This document shows positions 53,396 through 63,901 of a stretch of DNA of 64,000 nucleotides, piece after piece. How positions within the stretch are numbered: position 1 is the first letter of the stretch; each line of letters starts with the position of its first letter. Under the pieces are notes generated by a model, which saw only the letters and a program-made list of their open reading frames with translations, had not been told where the DNA came from and did not search any database. Both the position numbers and the translations under genes were made by a program. Source of the stretch: Hexactinellida sp. DTS-2022 (taxonomy: Eukaryota > Porifera > Hexactinellida); the NCBI GenBank assembly GCA_028753945.1, contig JAPNXP010000001.1, positions 10,220,501 to 10,284,500 on the forward strand. Direction: 5' to 3'.

Positions 53396-54611
53396 CTAAA
53401 AAAATTGTAGTTTGTTAGAATCTTTCCGATCAACAACAACAACAAGTCCCTCCTTGTTGATGTCTATGCCCCGAGGAAATTGGAACTCTCCAGGTCCTGT
53501 CCCTTCTTGTCCCACGGTACCGACAAGCTGTCCCTCTCTGTTGAACACTTTGACACTATGAGCTCCATAGTGACTAATTATAATATTAATGTGTCTGTCC
53601 AGACAGAAATAATAAGCTCCAATCAGTTGTTCCTGTGACACAATCAAATGCATTAGGTTCCCATCTCTGGAAAATGATTGGACAGAATAGGGACACCCAT
53701 CAAACAGGACTATAAATAGAGAGGGAGCTAATTTTAGGTCGCGTAGCTTAGTGTCCTCTGATATATGTGGAGAGTTTAGTGGAATCTTATCGACAAACCG
53801 CAAATCCTCAACACTGAAATGAGATATGCTATTAGTTCGATACATTCCTACATACAGTGTGTCTGTGTCAACTGACAGACCACACATGTCATCCTCTGTT
53901 TCAACACGACACAGAATGTCCCCAGACACTTTATTCAGCTTGCAGATATTAAATGGATAAACACAGCAGACAAACAGGTGATGGAGTGAGACAGCTATGG
54001 AATTAGAACCAGTCATACCAGTTTGTGTAATCGTTCTCAAATAATTCCCTTCTTTGCTAAACACCTGAATCCTGTGAGCCCATGTATCGCACACATAAAT
54101 ATCTCCATCTTCTCTGTCTATTGACAGACCAGAAGGAGTACATAATTCCTTCTGTCCCTTTCCTTTACTGACACCAGACCACACTGGGTTGAGTCTGTTC
54201 ACGTAGGATACACCCTCACACAAGCGACACAATCCAGCCATGCCACCTTCCAACCACCCGTCATGCCACTCGAGCCACAGTCGCCTCTAGTCCCCGTATC
54301 TTCTCGTCTAACTCTCGGGACACATTTACTAGAGTCTCATTGAGCTCATTGTGTTGGAGATTATGTGACACATCAGCTTTGGTTACTTTCAATTGATTCA
54401 GCTTCACCTGTCTATCCTCCACTTGTGTCTCTGCCACACGGACCACTTCATCCAGCTGTGCCACCAGTTCGAGGTGTCTACCACGTAGCACTTGGAAATA
54501 ACCCTCGAATCGGACACGTAACTCCTCTTTCGCTATCACCACTTCCCATCGAATTCGTTCCAGCTCTCTGGCTGTCTCTTCTCGCATGTTCGCTACAAAC
54601 TCAGTTGCCAT
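53396..54611 (-). pseudogene. Coiled-coil/NHL-repeat protein, one frameshift
   Basis: The likely start is ATG 54609-54611 (MATEFVANMREETARELERI), giving a coiled coil of about 115 residues to a TGA at 54261. A second frame then continues from about 54255 (EWHDGWLEGGMAGLC) through six NHL-type blades, for example PSGLSIDREDGDIYVCDTWAH and PRGIDINKEGLVVVVDRKD, ending LQFF at TAG 53396. Alignment with RVELEWDTNLEGIL of the intact gene shows that only a base or so is missing at the joint. The propeller half is very similar to the fragment at 15401-15640. Intronless. Expression as two separate proteins is possible but less likely. Confidence 0.8.
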
Positions 54612-54719
54612 TCTACACTTGATTAGTTTCAATAATAATAATGATCTCAGAATTGACAAATATTCACATAAAATACATCTTTGGGACAGTTGTCGAGCAA
54701 AGTTGATGAAAATGTTCAA

Positions 54720-55930
54720 ATTTGTGAACTTTGTTTATGAACTGCTCGTTATAACGAAGTCAAATTTTTTGAGATAATGAGTGTATTACCAGATAAAGAA
54801 TTAAGTGCAAATAATCTCATTATCTCAAAAAATATAGAAGTTAGACCTAGAAAATGTATTATCAATGAATAGGAAGTTACCAATTGCGGATAGATCAGTA
54901 CTAGCATAGTTTACATAAAATAGATAGTTTTTGAGTTATGGGTCATTTGAAGAAATATGCATTTCCCTAGCAACCGAGGAATGTGTCAACATTCCATATA
55001 TAATTTCGATATATTTCATTCAACGATATATTTTCTTCCTCAAGTTCCAATTTTGAACATTTATAACGCGTTTAACGATGTTAAAAGCAGGCTATAAAAA
55101 CACGATAATTCCCACGAAAAATAGCGATTACGTAATCAAATGGTGATATATCACAATTCTAAAGGGTGTTATGTATGTATGCCTTTATATCATGTTCCTA
55201 ACTTCCTATACAATTATAATGCATTTCTCAGGTCTGTAAATACTAGCTATTGAGGTAAAGATATGTCAGCTAATAATCAATGGCCTTTAAGTAATCCATG
55301 GTTCGGAGTAGTAGTAAGCAGGCTTTGATCTAGCCAAAATTTTCCGCGCGCCTAGATTAAGTTTGAGCTCGCTCACACGCGCCTAAAATACTCAATTTGT
55401 ATTACGTCTATGGGAGCATCTCTCAATTTTCGCGCGCCTAGAAAAGTTTCCTTTTGAAATTACGCGCCTGCAGGCGCGTTGCGTACGCCTGGATGAAACC
55501 CTGGTAGTAAGGCCTTATATAACGAAGGTCACGACGTACCGTATTCACTCGAATAATAGCCGAAGAGATTATGAATTTTGCATGAAAGTGCGGCACTGTA
55601 ATTATGGGTGCGGCATTTCCGCACTATAGTATTATACTAGTGGACAATTTGCCGAGGCAATTGTTTTTGGATGTGGCCTGTTTACCAAGTGCGCACCCTG
55701 GCTACGCCACTGCCCGTATGGGCTATTATTTGAGTAAATAAGGATACGTAATGGAAATATCTGCCTCTGCGAGAAGAATTGAACTCAGGCTTTAGAGGTA
55801 CAAAGTTCATACGGAAAGGCTTTACGCGCGCCTTATCCAATGCTGGATAAACATGCTACATACTAGGAAGCAGCTAGGTTGAGTAAATTAGTTAATTAAT
55901 AAATACTTTATCTATCTTACTGTTATAGAT
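54720..55930. other. Gene-free stretch with a hairpin and a GCGCGCC repeat
   Basis: A short inverted-repeat element at 54764-54831 has arms TTTTTTGAGATAATGAG and complement. At 55345-55470 lies a copy of the 'gctcgctcacacgcgcctaaaat' dispersed repeat. No gene is seen. Confidence 0.5.
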
Positions 55931-56651
55931 ATCACCTGTAGCCTTCAGGAGTATAGTCCTTGGGAAAGACTATAGGTGGCAGTACGGGCAGACTCATAGG
56001 TAAGTGAGTATTCACAGGCCGGCAGTACGACTGGTAACCATAGTCTAGGACTATGGAGAACATGGGCAGTACGGCACTCGCAGGAGCTACGGGCTGGAGC
56101 GAGAGGTGCGACAGTACGCATGGTGGTCGAGGGTTACCCTCCTGATGAGTCTCTGCAATGGGACGAAACCACACACGTAACATCCTTACGGGATGGGGTC
56201 AGCTAGAGCGCCTAGTCTTCGATACTAGTACGTGGCCTCATCTCGTAACATTACTACAGCATGGCATATGGGATGTTTGTTGCCCGCTGGCTGCAATTAG
56301 CAGAAAAGTTTGTATACCGGCATTGCATAAACATTTCAATGGAACAATTAAGGAAAATCCATTCGGGAAAACGCAAATTTAAAATATATCAAAATTCTGA
56401 TAAATACATGCATCGCCTTGCCGTCGGAATGGGAATTTAATACATCAATATATGAATGAGAATTGAAAATTAATTCCTTCCAATGGGAATCCTGTGGGAA
56501 ACTGGGAATTCCCACAGATATCCTGTGGGAATAAAGTACCCTCCCACGGCAATTCTGCCGTACATACAATACAAATACTATGGATACGTTAATACAATAT
56601 CAAAAGCAGCGATAACAAGTGGTTAGTCGGTGCATACAGTACAATGTGTGG

Positions 56652-56972
56652 CTAGAACGGACTCTTGTCAGTGGCCGTGTTGAGAGAGTTGTTCCGATAC
56701 ATGCCTGCATTCATGAGGTGCTCCGAGAACTTGTTGGATTTCCCGTGATAGGTGAGAGAGAGCATCTCGTCGCTGGGGCCCGAGACGCCGTACCTGCTGG
56801 AGCTAGTCTGGTAGAAGGGGCGGGGCTTATGGGAGGGGTCTTCGGTGGGCGCGAGTGCCGGAGGGGGAGGCCGACACGTGAAGACTGGGTTACCGGAATT
56901 GACACACTTTGGGTCCAAATCTCCCTCGCGGGTACTGGCTGGAGGAGAGTCCTTGCGGTCTGTGTCCGACAT
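56652..56972 (-). CDS. PIERCE1/2-like microtubule inner protein
   Basis: A 106-aa frame from ATG 56970-56972 to TAG 56652-56654. The order of motifs is that of the Piercer of microtubule wall family: an N-terminal CVNSGNPVFTC, a middle RPFYQTSSSRYGVSGPS, and a C-terminal NKFSEHLMNAGMYRNNSLNT. Piercer proteins are small and sit inside doublet microtubules of motile cilia, bridging A and B tubules and helping dock outer dynein arms. The Pro-rich stretch PPPPALAP in the middle is not diagnostic. The frame ends KSPF, soon after the conserved motif; a further small 3' exon is possible. Immediately upstream, 8 bp before the ATG, is the edge of a hAT-like element (56981-58137), so its promoter or 5' UTR must lie in transposon DNA. 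The frame itself extends into that element to 57026. Confidence 0.8.
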   Translation of the reverse strand: MSDTDRKDSPPASTREGDLDPKCVNSGNPVFTCRPPPPALAPTEDPSHKPRPFYQTSSSRYGVSGPSDEMLSLTYHGKSNKFSEHLMNAGMYRNNSLNTATDKSPF

Positions 56973-57151
56973 ATCTAATTCAGATCCAGCGGTCCAGCAA
57001 TGTAATGGACCGGTCCAGACCGTCATTGACTTTTTCTGGACGGTGCAGACCGTGTGATCAAAATATTAGATCGATCCAGACCGTTATATCCCTTATTTGG
57101 ACCGTTACAGACTGCATAGTAGAGTGGCTAATTAAATCCACTTGTGTTTAT

Positions 57152-57799
57152 CCTTTTCTAACTTCGTATAATATACTTACTACTTACTACGAGAAAAGCC
57201 GCCCTCAAGTCGATTTTCTGCTAGTTCTTGGAGAACTTTTCCGGGGGCTTTCGGCCCCTTCACAAAATTTATCGTTTACTGGTATTATTTTATTTTGTGT
57301 GGGTATATATGATAGACACATGTTACATGTATAGATGCTGTTGCATTAATATATAAAATAATAGTTACTATATAGCAAAACTTTGGAATATACAACACAA
57401 AATTAAATATTAGATCCCCTTTCCTTACGTGTCGTTTTTGCCATTTTCAACAAAAAGTAGGTCTGTCAGATTCGTAATCCTTCTCCCCCTTGGAAGCGTT
57501 ACGTACGTTCGAAGGCCTTATACACAGGTTGATTATATAATGGAAAATCATATAGGAATTATTTTACAGCCCGCTAGCCTATGTAAAATGACCGTTGTAG
57601 AGTGCACTATGCAGATTACATCCCAACCTCTTTCAGCTGTGACCGCCCATGGCCTACTTAATATACGGCTATATATGTCGCCGAGAAGGCCATAAAACAA
57701 AGAGGCCAGTTTCTAATTTTCATTCTAGGATAAACTATGCCTCCTATTGTTGTTATTTGCGTTGTATATGGGGTAATCAACCATTGCGAGTCCAATGGA
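57152..57799. mobile_element. Insertion inside the hAT-like element, including a P-element end
   Basis: Compared with the uninterrupted relative near 58974-58990, a 648-bp block is inserted at 'gtgtttat'. Its left part resembles 58160-58300 ('gaaaagccg..ctctgggcgg' type). Its right part, 57648-57799, is the inverted end of the P-like element (ATGGCCTACTTAATATACGG). Confidence 0.65.
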
Positions 57800-57920
57800 A
57801 TTTATAAGATACTTATTACTTATGTACTTGTAAACAATGGGTAATAACGGATTGGAGCCGAATAGTTTGTCCAATCTAGGATGAGTCCGGAGTCCAGACC
57901 GTAAATCGCTAATTTGGACC

Positions 57921-58090
57921 GGTGTAAGCGAGTTATGGGAATCCCAGCGTTTTAGGGCCATGTCCCTAAATCGCTAGCGTTTGGACCCCCTGTGCTTTAA
58001 AACACTAGCGATATGGGGAAGGGATCCCTAAAACGCTAGGACTTTAGGGACAGGGGCCTTAAAACCCTGGGCCCCAAAGCGCGCTACACC
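57921..58090. mobile_element. Hairpin MITE (GGTGTAAGCG ends), copy 2
   Basis: Ends GGTGTAAGCG and CGCTACACC; the interior has repeated 'ccctaaaacgctag' and 'aaatcgctagcg' in both orientations. It belongs to the family of 2434-2550 but is longer and more diverged. Confidence 0.7.
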
Positions 58091-58738
58091 GGTCTAGACC
58101 AGCGACAGAAACCGGTCGGTCCGGTCCAGTCCCCTACATCTAATTATATACACTACTTTATATCTTACTAGCCGAAAAGCCGTCCTCTGGGCGGTGTTTT
58201 CTACTAGTTTACTACGCTTTGTCTTTGGTGGTAAATTTCATTTTCACGTTTTGTTCACTTTCTCGCTGTATTGGGCGTTTGTTTACAATCATTACCAACA
58301 CGCGAACGTTTTTTAGTGGCATACATAATAGTTGAATAACAGGTTTGGATTTAGTATGTAATTATGACTGAAGTTGGCAAAAATATGTCAACCCGATCTA
58401 TATATAGCAATAGGTATGACTATTAAATTGTCCAACAATATAAATGTAAGGTTGAATTTTATTGGTCTATATGTATATTCAATTGTTGTTTATATTATGG
58501 GAAATATATAGGAATACAAAGTTATACAAACGGAACACAAATAACTGATTGAATGAACATATTTACTCTCGCCGAATTAAATTACATTCTCAGTTAGGCA
58601 TTCTATACTGCACCCTTAACAATTGATAGAGACATAAAAATCATTTTATACTAATTGAATGCTAGGTGCTAATCCATACAGAGGGGATACGGACATATGA
58701 CTACATGGACAAATGACTACGGACAAATGGCTACAGAC

Positions 58739-59287
58739 CAGAGATGCAGCGGTCCGGAAATTTCATGGACCGGACCGGACCGTCATGATTTTTTCTGGAC
58801 AGTCCGGACCGGTCCAGACCGTATGATCAAAATATTGGATCGGTCTGGACCGGTCCAGACCGATGAACCGGTCCAGACCGATGAACCGGTCCAGACCGAT
58901 GTACTGGTCCAGACCGTTATATCCCTTATTTGGACCGTTACAGACCGCAAAGTAGGGTGGATAATTATATCCACTTGTGTTTATAAGATACTTATTACTT
59001 ATGTGCTTGTAAACAATGGGTAATAACGGATTTGAGCCTGATCGCTTGTCCAATCTAGGATGAGTCCAGACCGATGAACGGTCCAGACCGATGAACGGTC
59101 CAGACCGTTGAACCGGTCCAGACCGTTGAACCGGTCCAGACCGATGGACCGGTCCAGACCGTTATATCGTTAATTTGGACCGGTCCAGACCGCACTTGAA
59201 AACAAGCAGACCGGACCGACCTGAGACCGGTCGGTCCGGTCTGGTCCCGGTCTGGACCGCAGTCCGGTCCAGACCGCTGCATCTCTG
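58739..59287. mobile_element. hAT-like element nested in the MULE arm
   Basis: Ends CAGAGATGCAGCGGTCCGG and its complement CCGCTGCATCTCTG, with exact 8-bp duplications CTACAGAC (58731-58738 and 59288-59295). Both arms are arrays of 'gaccggtccagaccgatgaa'. The core, 58920-59060, matches the interior of 56981-58137. Confidence 0.92.
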
Positions 59288-59470
59288 CTACAGACAAATG
59301 GGTACATGGACAAATGGCTACAGACAAATGGCTACAGGACAATTGGGTACATGGACAAATGGGTACATGGACAAATGGGTACATGGACAAATGGGTACAC
59401 TAATAGTAGATAAGTCACAGTATCAGTCTGTTGATAACGTTTTAATTCAGTGATTATATAATTGATTGCA

Positions 59471-60265
59471 CTAGTATGAAGTAACATAATTGCATAATAG
59501 ATACGTATAAATGGAGATAATTTGTTCCCACATATGCTTATAGGTCAGCTCTGTCTTATTAGGCAATAAAACAAAGAGACTGGGTAGAAGATGGCCATCC
59601 TGGAGAGGATTTGGACCTCCACGCAGACCGTGAATAGTGTACACTTGTGCGAACAACGGAGGAGCGGTTTTAAATGTCCCATCTGCAAGCCAAATCTGGG
59701 AACTGGTTAAAATGTCAAGATTTTTCTGTGTGCCAAATATTAGGATTCTCATTTGTCCAGGTCCTGAATCAAACAATAAAAAGTTGTCCCCTTTAGCAGT
59801 AACCATATATTCTGGAGGTATAACAAGCTCTTGAAGATTCACTGGTTGGATAGGAGCGCTATCAGTTTCTTGTCTTTCTCTGCGGATCGTACGCTTCATA
59901 CTCTCAATCATAGGTAGTTTTACAGCTGTTGGTTCATTGGTTGTTTCCAACTCATTTCCAATTATATGATGGGTAGAATCGTGGGTGTCATGTGCTTTTC
60001 GCTTTATTCCTGCCTTTATTTCCAAGCAGTTTACACCCGAGGTATCGATACCATGAAGATGCTCTCCCGTCCGCTTTACTATTTCACTTCCTTTTGTGTG
60101 GAGTCTTGCTTTACAAATACCTTTCCCCTCACATTGCCAGTGTGTGGTTTCACCGATTATCCTTTGCTTATTGTAGATAAACCCACTTTCTACTAATTTA
60201 AAACAACATTTTTTGCTGGATGATGACCTGATCAACCTAAATTGCCCACCTTCTGTATTAGCCAT
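59471..60265 (-). pseudogene. Truncated MULE transposase with FLYWCH zinc finger
   Basis: The likely start is ATG 60263-60265 (MANTEGGQFRLIRSSSSKKC). Residues about 5-75 form a FLYWCH-type zinc finger: hydrophobic FRLI..GFIY, then HWQCEGKGICKAR and HLHG supply the Trp, Cys and His pattern. After a basic linker, the start of the MULE catalytic domain follows: WLADGTFKTAPPLFAQVYTIHG with the first catalytic-type Asp, then PSLFVLLPNKTELTYKHMW. The frame ends shortly afterwards (about 264 aa), far short of a complete transposase; the remainder of the catalytic core is absent between here and the left arm. An internally deleted, non-autonomous copy. Confidence 0.85.
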
Positions 60266-61070
60266 CAGTGAAAATATTATAAATTGTAATGATTTGGAAT
60301 GATTCATTTGTGATCCCATGTATTTATATATCTCACAACATTCCATATCACACCAATTTGTTTTTTTTATGAGTGAAATGTAATCTTATTTGTTAACCAA
60401 GAATGATCATTCTTATTCATACCTCCAATTTTAGAATCAATAGAAGTTAATTGATAGTTTCAGTAGTGATGATAACACCTTGATCATTAGAAAATAGGAT
60501 ACATTAATATTTGATTTTACTCAATATGTATGTGTAGCCATTTGTCCATGTACCCATTTGTCTGTAGCCATTTGTCCGTAGCCATTTGTCCGTAGTCATT
60601 TGTCCATGTAGTCATATGCATATGTCCGTATCCCCATACAGAGACAACCCTCAAATTTAATTGGTTAAAGGTTTTGTCACCTTGGGGATGGAAAATGTGA
60701 ATATTTTTCTTAAAAATTCCTTATCTGGAGTGGTCAGGTAATTCCTAGATAACATGCAAAATTTGGTACAGATCGGTTCAGGCATCTCAGAGGAGATGTG
60801 AGGACAGACAGACAGACATTGTCTTTTATATATATAGATTACAGTAAACCTGCCTCGTTAGTAAGTTAATATAAAATTCCGGTTATTATAAAATAAATAT
60901 TAATAGAATAGCAGAAATAAAAGAAACACAAAAGGTATCTATAAACGATCTGAAAACAATCTAATTACAATTGATTATATTGATCGGTATAGTTAAGTAT
61001 ACGGTGGACTATTAACACTAGATAAATATTGCAAAAAGTTTTTATAAGTTTTGAAAGGTCTAAAATGGAA

Positions 61071-62306
61071 TCAGAATAGCTGAATACAATGTTCAGGGTT
61101 CAGAGATACAACTATAATTCTACCTTCTCTATCCGTAGCTATCCCAGTAGGAGAGATAAGGTCTCCTATTCCCTCTCCTCTCTTCCCAAACTTATGTAGC
61201 TGTTCTCCTCTGCTGGAGAATATGAGAACAGAATCAGCTGAGCAGTCAGTCAATAGAATATTGAAAGCTATGTCGAGACAGAAGTAGAGGGGATTAATCA
61301 CCTGATTACCTTCTCCTCGTGTTATTATATCTCTAATCAGCTGATGAGAGTAGTTATAGAATTGAATGCATGGATTCCTACCTGTCAATACAATAATATT
61401 CTGTGGAGTTGGCTTGATATCTCTTGGGGTGTCAACATTAGGAATGAATGAATTGAAAGTTAAATCCAAATTCAAACATTGAATGCGATTGTTGGTATAG
61501 TCACAAATGTAAATAAGATTATTCACTGTGGATACAGCTACACCTGGTGGAGACTGAAATTCCAGTTCATTCTCGCCTCTTCTCCCAACTGACTGTATGT
61601 ATCTACCTTCAGTAGAGTGTACAGTGAGGGAATTAGCTCTATACTGTGTGACGTAGACTTTGCTAAGATGGATACAGATACCAACTGGTACATTCATCTC
61701 GCCACTGAAAGTGAATAAGAATCCTAAAGATTCATTAAAGACTTGTACTCTGTTATTCAACCCATCACAAATATAAACATTATTCGTTTCATAGTCAATA
61801 GCGATTGAACTTGGACCATATAACTTTCCAGCTGTGGAAGAGGTATTATTCCTGTGTTTCCCAGCTACCTTTATAGGATTTCCTTTCTCCTTGTAGTCCG
61901 CTACTCCTCTCACTCGAATCGATCCTGTCCCACTCAGTATTCCTTCTAGGTTTGTATCCCACTCCAGCTCCACTCGTCTCATCCTATCTCTAGCTGTCTC
62001 CAGACTAGCTTCTAGCTCTCGCATGCGGGCATCCAGTAGAACCACACTCTGTTCGAGGATCTCTTTATTCTCATTATTCGTAAGAGTAGCAATGTTTTGT
62101 TCTTTCGTTATTCTCAGCTGATCAATCTGTTCAGCTACTCCCTCTCCCCTGTAGACATCCTCTAGCTGCTGCAGCTCTGACAGCAGTGCTGTCTCTCTCT
62201 CTCGCAGCACCTGATGAGCTCTGGCTACTCTCTCCCGTAGCTCTACTCGCACCCTCTCTATATGTGTCAGGAATGGATTCTCTGCTGGCACATTAGCACT
62301 AGCCAT
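61071..62306 (-). CDS. Coiled-coil/NHL-repeat protein, intact
   Basis: A continuous intronless frame of 411 aa, ATG 62304-62306 to TGA 61071-61073. Residues about 12-125 are a charged coiled coil (RVRVELRERVARAHQVL, ILEQSVVLLDARMRELEASL). Residues about 150-411 are six NHL blades, with typical strings PSSIAIDYETNNVYICDGLNN, PPGVAVSTVNNLIYICDYTNN and SPTGIATDREGRIIVVSL, ending HCIQLF. TRIM-NHL proteins have this coiled-coil plus propeller order, but there is no RING, B-box or filamin domain here, so ubiquitin-ligase activity is not expected. A scaffold that trimerises or dimerises and binds a partner through the propeller is an inference. The sequence before the ATG reads ttccacag, a possible 3' splice site, so a 5' leader exon may exist. 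Confidence 0.9.
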   Translation of the reverse strand: MASANVPAENPFLTHIERVRVELRERVARAHQVLRERETALLSELQQLEDVYRGEGVAEQIDQLRITKEQNIATLTNNENKEILEQSVVLLDARMRELEASLETARDRMRRVELEWDTNLEGILSGTGSIRVRGVADYKEKGNPIKVAGKHRNNTSSTAGKLYGPSSIAIDYETNNVYICDGLNNRVQVFNESLGFLFTFSGEMNVPVGICIHLSKVYVTQYRANSLTVHSTEGRYIQSVGRRGENELEFQSPPGVAVSTVNNLIYICDYTNNRIQCLNLDLTFNSFIPNVDTPRDIKPTPQNIIVLTGRNPCIQFYNYSHQLIRDIITRGEGNQVINPLYFCLDIAFNILLTDCSADSVLIFSSRGEQLHKFGKRGEGIGDLISPTGIATDREGRIIVVSLNPEHCIQLF

Positions 62307-62790
62307 CTGTGGAACTGATGTAGAGTTATAAATACAGTATTATAAAATACATGAGAAGTAAATACCATATAACAAGTATTAAGCTTAGTTATGCAATTAC
62401 AGAGCAGATTGGAGAATTACACTTCAATATCTACAAAGACGCTAAAACCACCCATATAGCTAATACATGTTTCACCCTAAGCATCCTTAAACTAAACATT
62501 GGTAGGAGAATTCTACCAGTTTCCCCGTTTAGCAGAGCTTGCAGTATCTGAAGACGACTTGCTCGCTTACTGTGATCATCTTGATGAGCTCAAAATGGAC
62601 ATGAGTAAGCGGTTCACGGATCTCTTTTAAAACTATGAATATGATACCAGACGTGAAAAGTCTCATCCAAAGCAACCACACACAAGTGCACTCTTCAAAC
62701 TGAGTAGTCTAAACTCTACACTCCATAGTATACACATTATTAGCACATTAAAACTGATATACGAGTAGCAAAAATATTAGAATTTCATTA
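62307..62790. other. Upstream region of the NHL gene
   Basis: AT-rich; contains TATAAATA-like strings near 62325 in the wrong orientation for the minus-strand gene. No gene is recognised. Confidence 0.35.
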
Positions 62791-62878
62791 GTTTGGGGCT
62801 GTGGGCGGAGGGGGGCGATGAAAAGGGTAAATAATTGCTTGGGGGGCGGTGTGATAGAATAGTTTGAGAACCACTGAT
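62791..62878. mobile_element. Short hAT-like remnant
   Basis: Begins TTAGTTTGGGGCTGTGGGCG and ends AGTTTGAGAACCACTGAT. The right end is a common hAT (Charlie-type) terminus; the interior is G-rich. No exact target duplication was found. Confidence 0.45.
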
Positions 62879-62879
62879 C

Positions 62880-63358
62880 TAAGGAGAAATACTAAAGCCT
62901 AAATCATGAGCAGATTTATTAATGGCATGCATCAAGACAAATAGTATAAAACAATCATATGAAGAGTGATCTAAGTCGCCTATCTCTCGCAATCTTTGCA
63001 TTAGCGTATCTAGAAATGAAAGTATACGTTGAGAAATAGTTAACTACACGCTTCTTGTTTAAGGAGAGCTAGGTTAATTATAACTTGTTTTTAGCATTGA
63101 TGTATGAGATTTTTGATCAAAGGTCTTCAAAAAGAAGCAAACTGACTTTTCTAAGGAAAGGACGTTCATAATCTGCAGGGGCGGCGCCACGAATTGAAGA
63201 ACGGGGGCTGAGAATGCCGAAACTCTTTTTCCAGAGCGCCAAGCGTACGCTTCAAATCTACATTTAATTATTTCGAGTAATCGGAATGCACGTACAATTG
63301 CCAGAAACTTTTAAAGCATTGTCACATACAATAAAAAAACAGAAAATTATTAGTATAT
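62880..63358. other. Intergenic, nothing firm
   Basis: No gene or clear repeat, apart from a 'caggggcggcgccacgaatt' string near 63177 that resembles a hAT terminus without a partner. Confidence 0.35.
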
Positions 63359-63566
63359 ACAGTGGAGCCTCCCATAACGGACACTCCAAATAGCGGACAA
63401 CCTCGAAATAGAGGACAAACTCGAAATAACGGACAACCCTCGTGGCACGGATTTATTTATTTAGCATATGTCTAATAGTAAAGCAACCTTCAAATAGCGG
63501 ACGACCTCTAAATAACGGATAACGGTTCCGTTCAAAGGTGTCCGTTGTTAAGAGGCTCTACTGTAT
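63359..63566. mobile_element. Pogo-like MITE 'ataacggac'
   Basis: TACAGTGGAGCCTCCCATAA and TTAAGAGGCTCTACTGTA are inverted ends with TA flanks. The interior is a run of 'aaatagcggacaacctcgaaataacgg' units in two orders. Confidence 0.85.
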
Positions 63567-63901
63567 AGCTTAGAATATTGCACTAACATTAATATTTACT
63601 TAACAACAAAATAATATTTCAAGCTACATTCATAAATTTGAGGTAGAAAGTAGAACAAATAATAAGTAAGTGGAATAATTTACTTAATTAATTAATTACT
63701 TATTTAAAATCCTAATACTAACGCTGAACGTTTGAGTCGATTCCTTTCATACTAAATCTACCCATGAAACTGCATAACATACGATTAAAATAGGCTGGTA
63801 TCAGCCCACTTAGCCGTTAAACATGGCCAATTTGGTGTCAGCTATAATACATTAGCTGCAGTTCTTCTTTCCAGCTAATAATCGTGTATCCTATATAGCA
63901 G

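Larger units (their letters stand above)
56981..58137. mobile_element. Composite hAT-like element (ccggtccagaccg family)
   Basis: The left end CAGATCCAGCGGTCCAG and right end CGGTCCGGTCCAGTCCCCTAC are flanked by exact 8-bp duplications ATCTAATT (56973-56980 and 58138-58145). It is a relative of 58739-59287 but carries two insertions: about 57152-57799, between TTTAT repeats, and the hairpin MITE at 57921-58090. Confidence 0.75.
58684..60634 (-). mobile_element. MULE (Mutator-like) transposon, 9-bp target duplication
   Basis: The termini are GGGATACGGACATATG and its complement, continuing into long subterminal arrays of 'acaaatggctac/gggtacatgg' in inverted orientation (58684-58738 plus 59288-59400, against 60532-60634). 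CATACAGAG is duplicated exactly at 58675-58683 and 60635-60643; 9 bp is the MULE signature. It carries a partial FLYWCH/MULE transposase on the minus strand and a 549-bp hAT-like insertion in its left arm. Confidence 0.9.
58150..60840. mobile_element. Probable older element split by the MULE
   Basis: Left part 58150-58674 begins 'cttactagccgaaaagccg', like the insertion at 57175. Right part 60644-60840 ends 'gacagacagacattg' then 'tatatatatagat', a tail common to some invertebrate non-autonomous repeats. The MULE (58684-60634) separates the two. Class unassigned. Confidence 0.4.
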
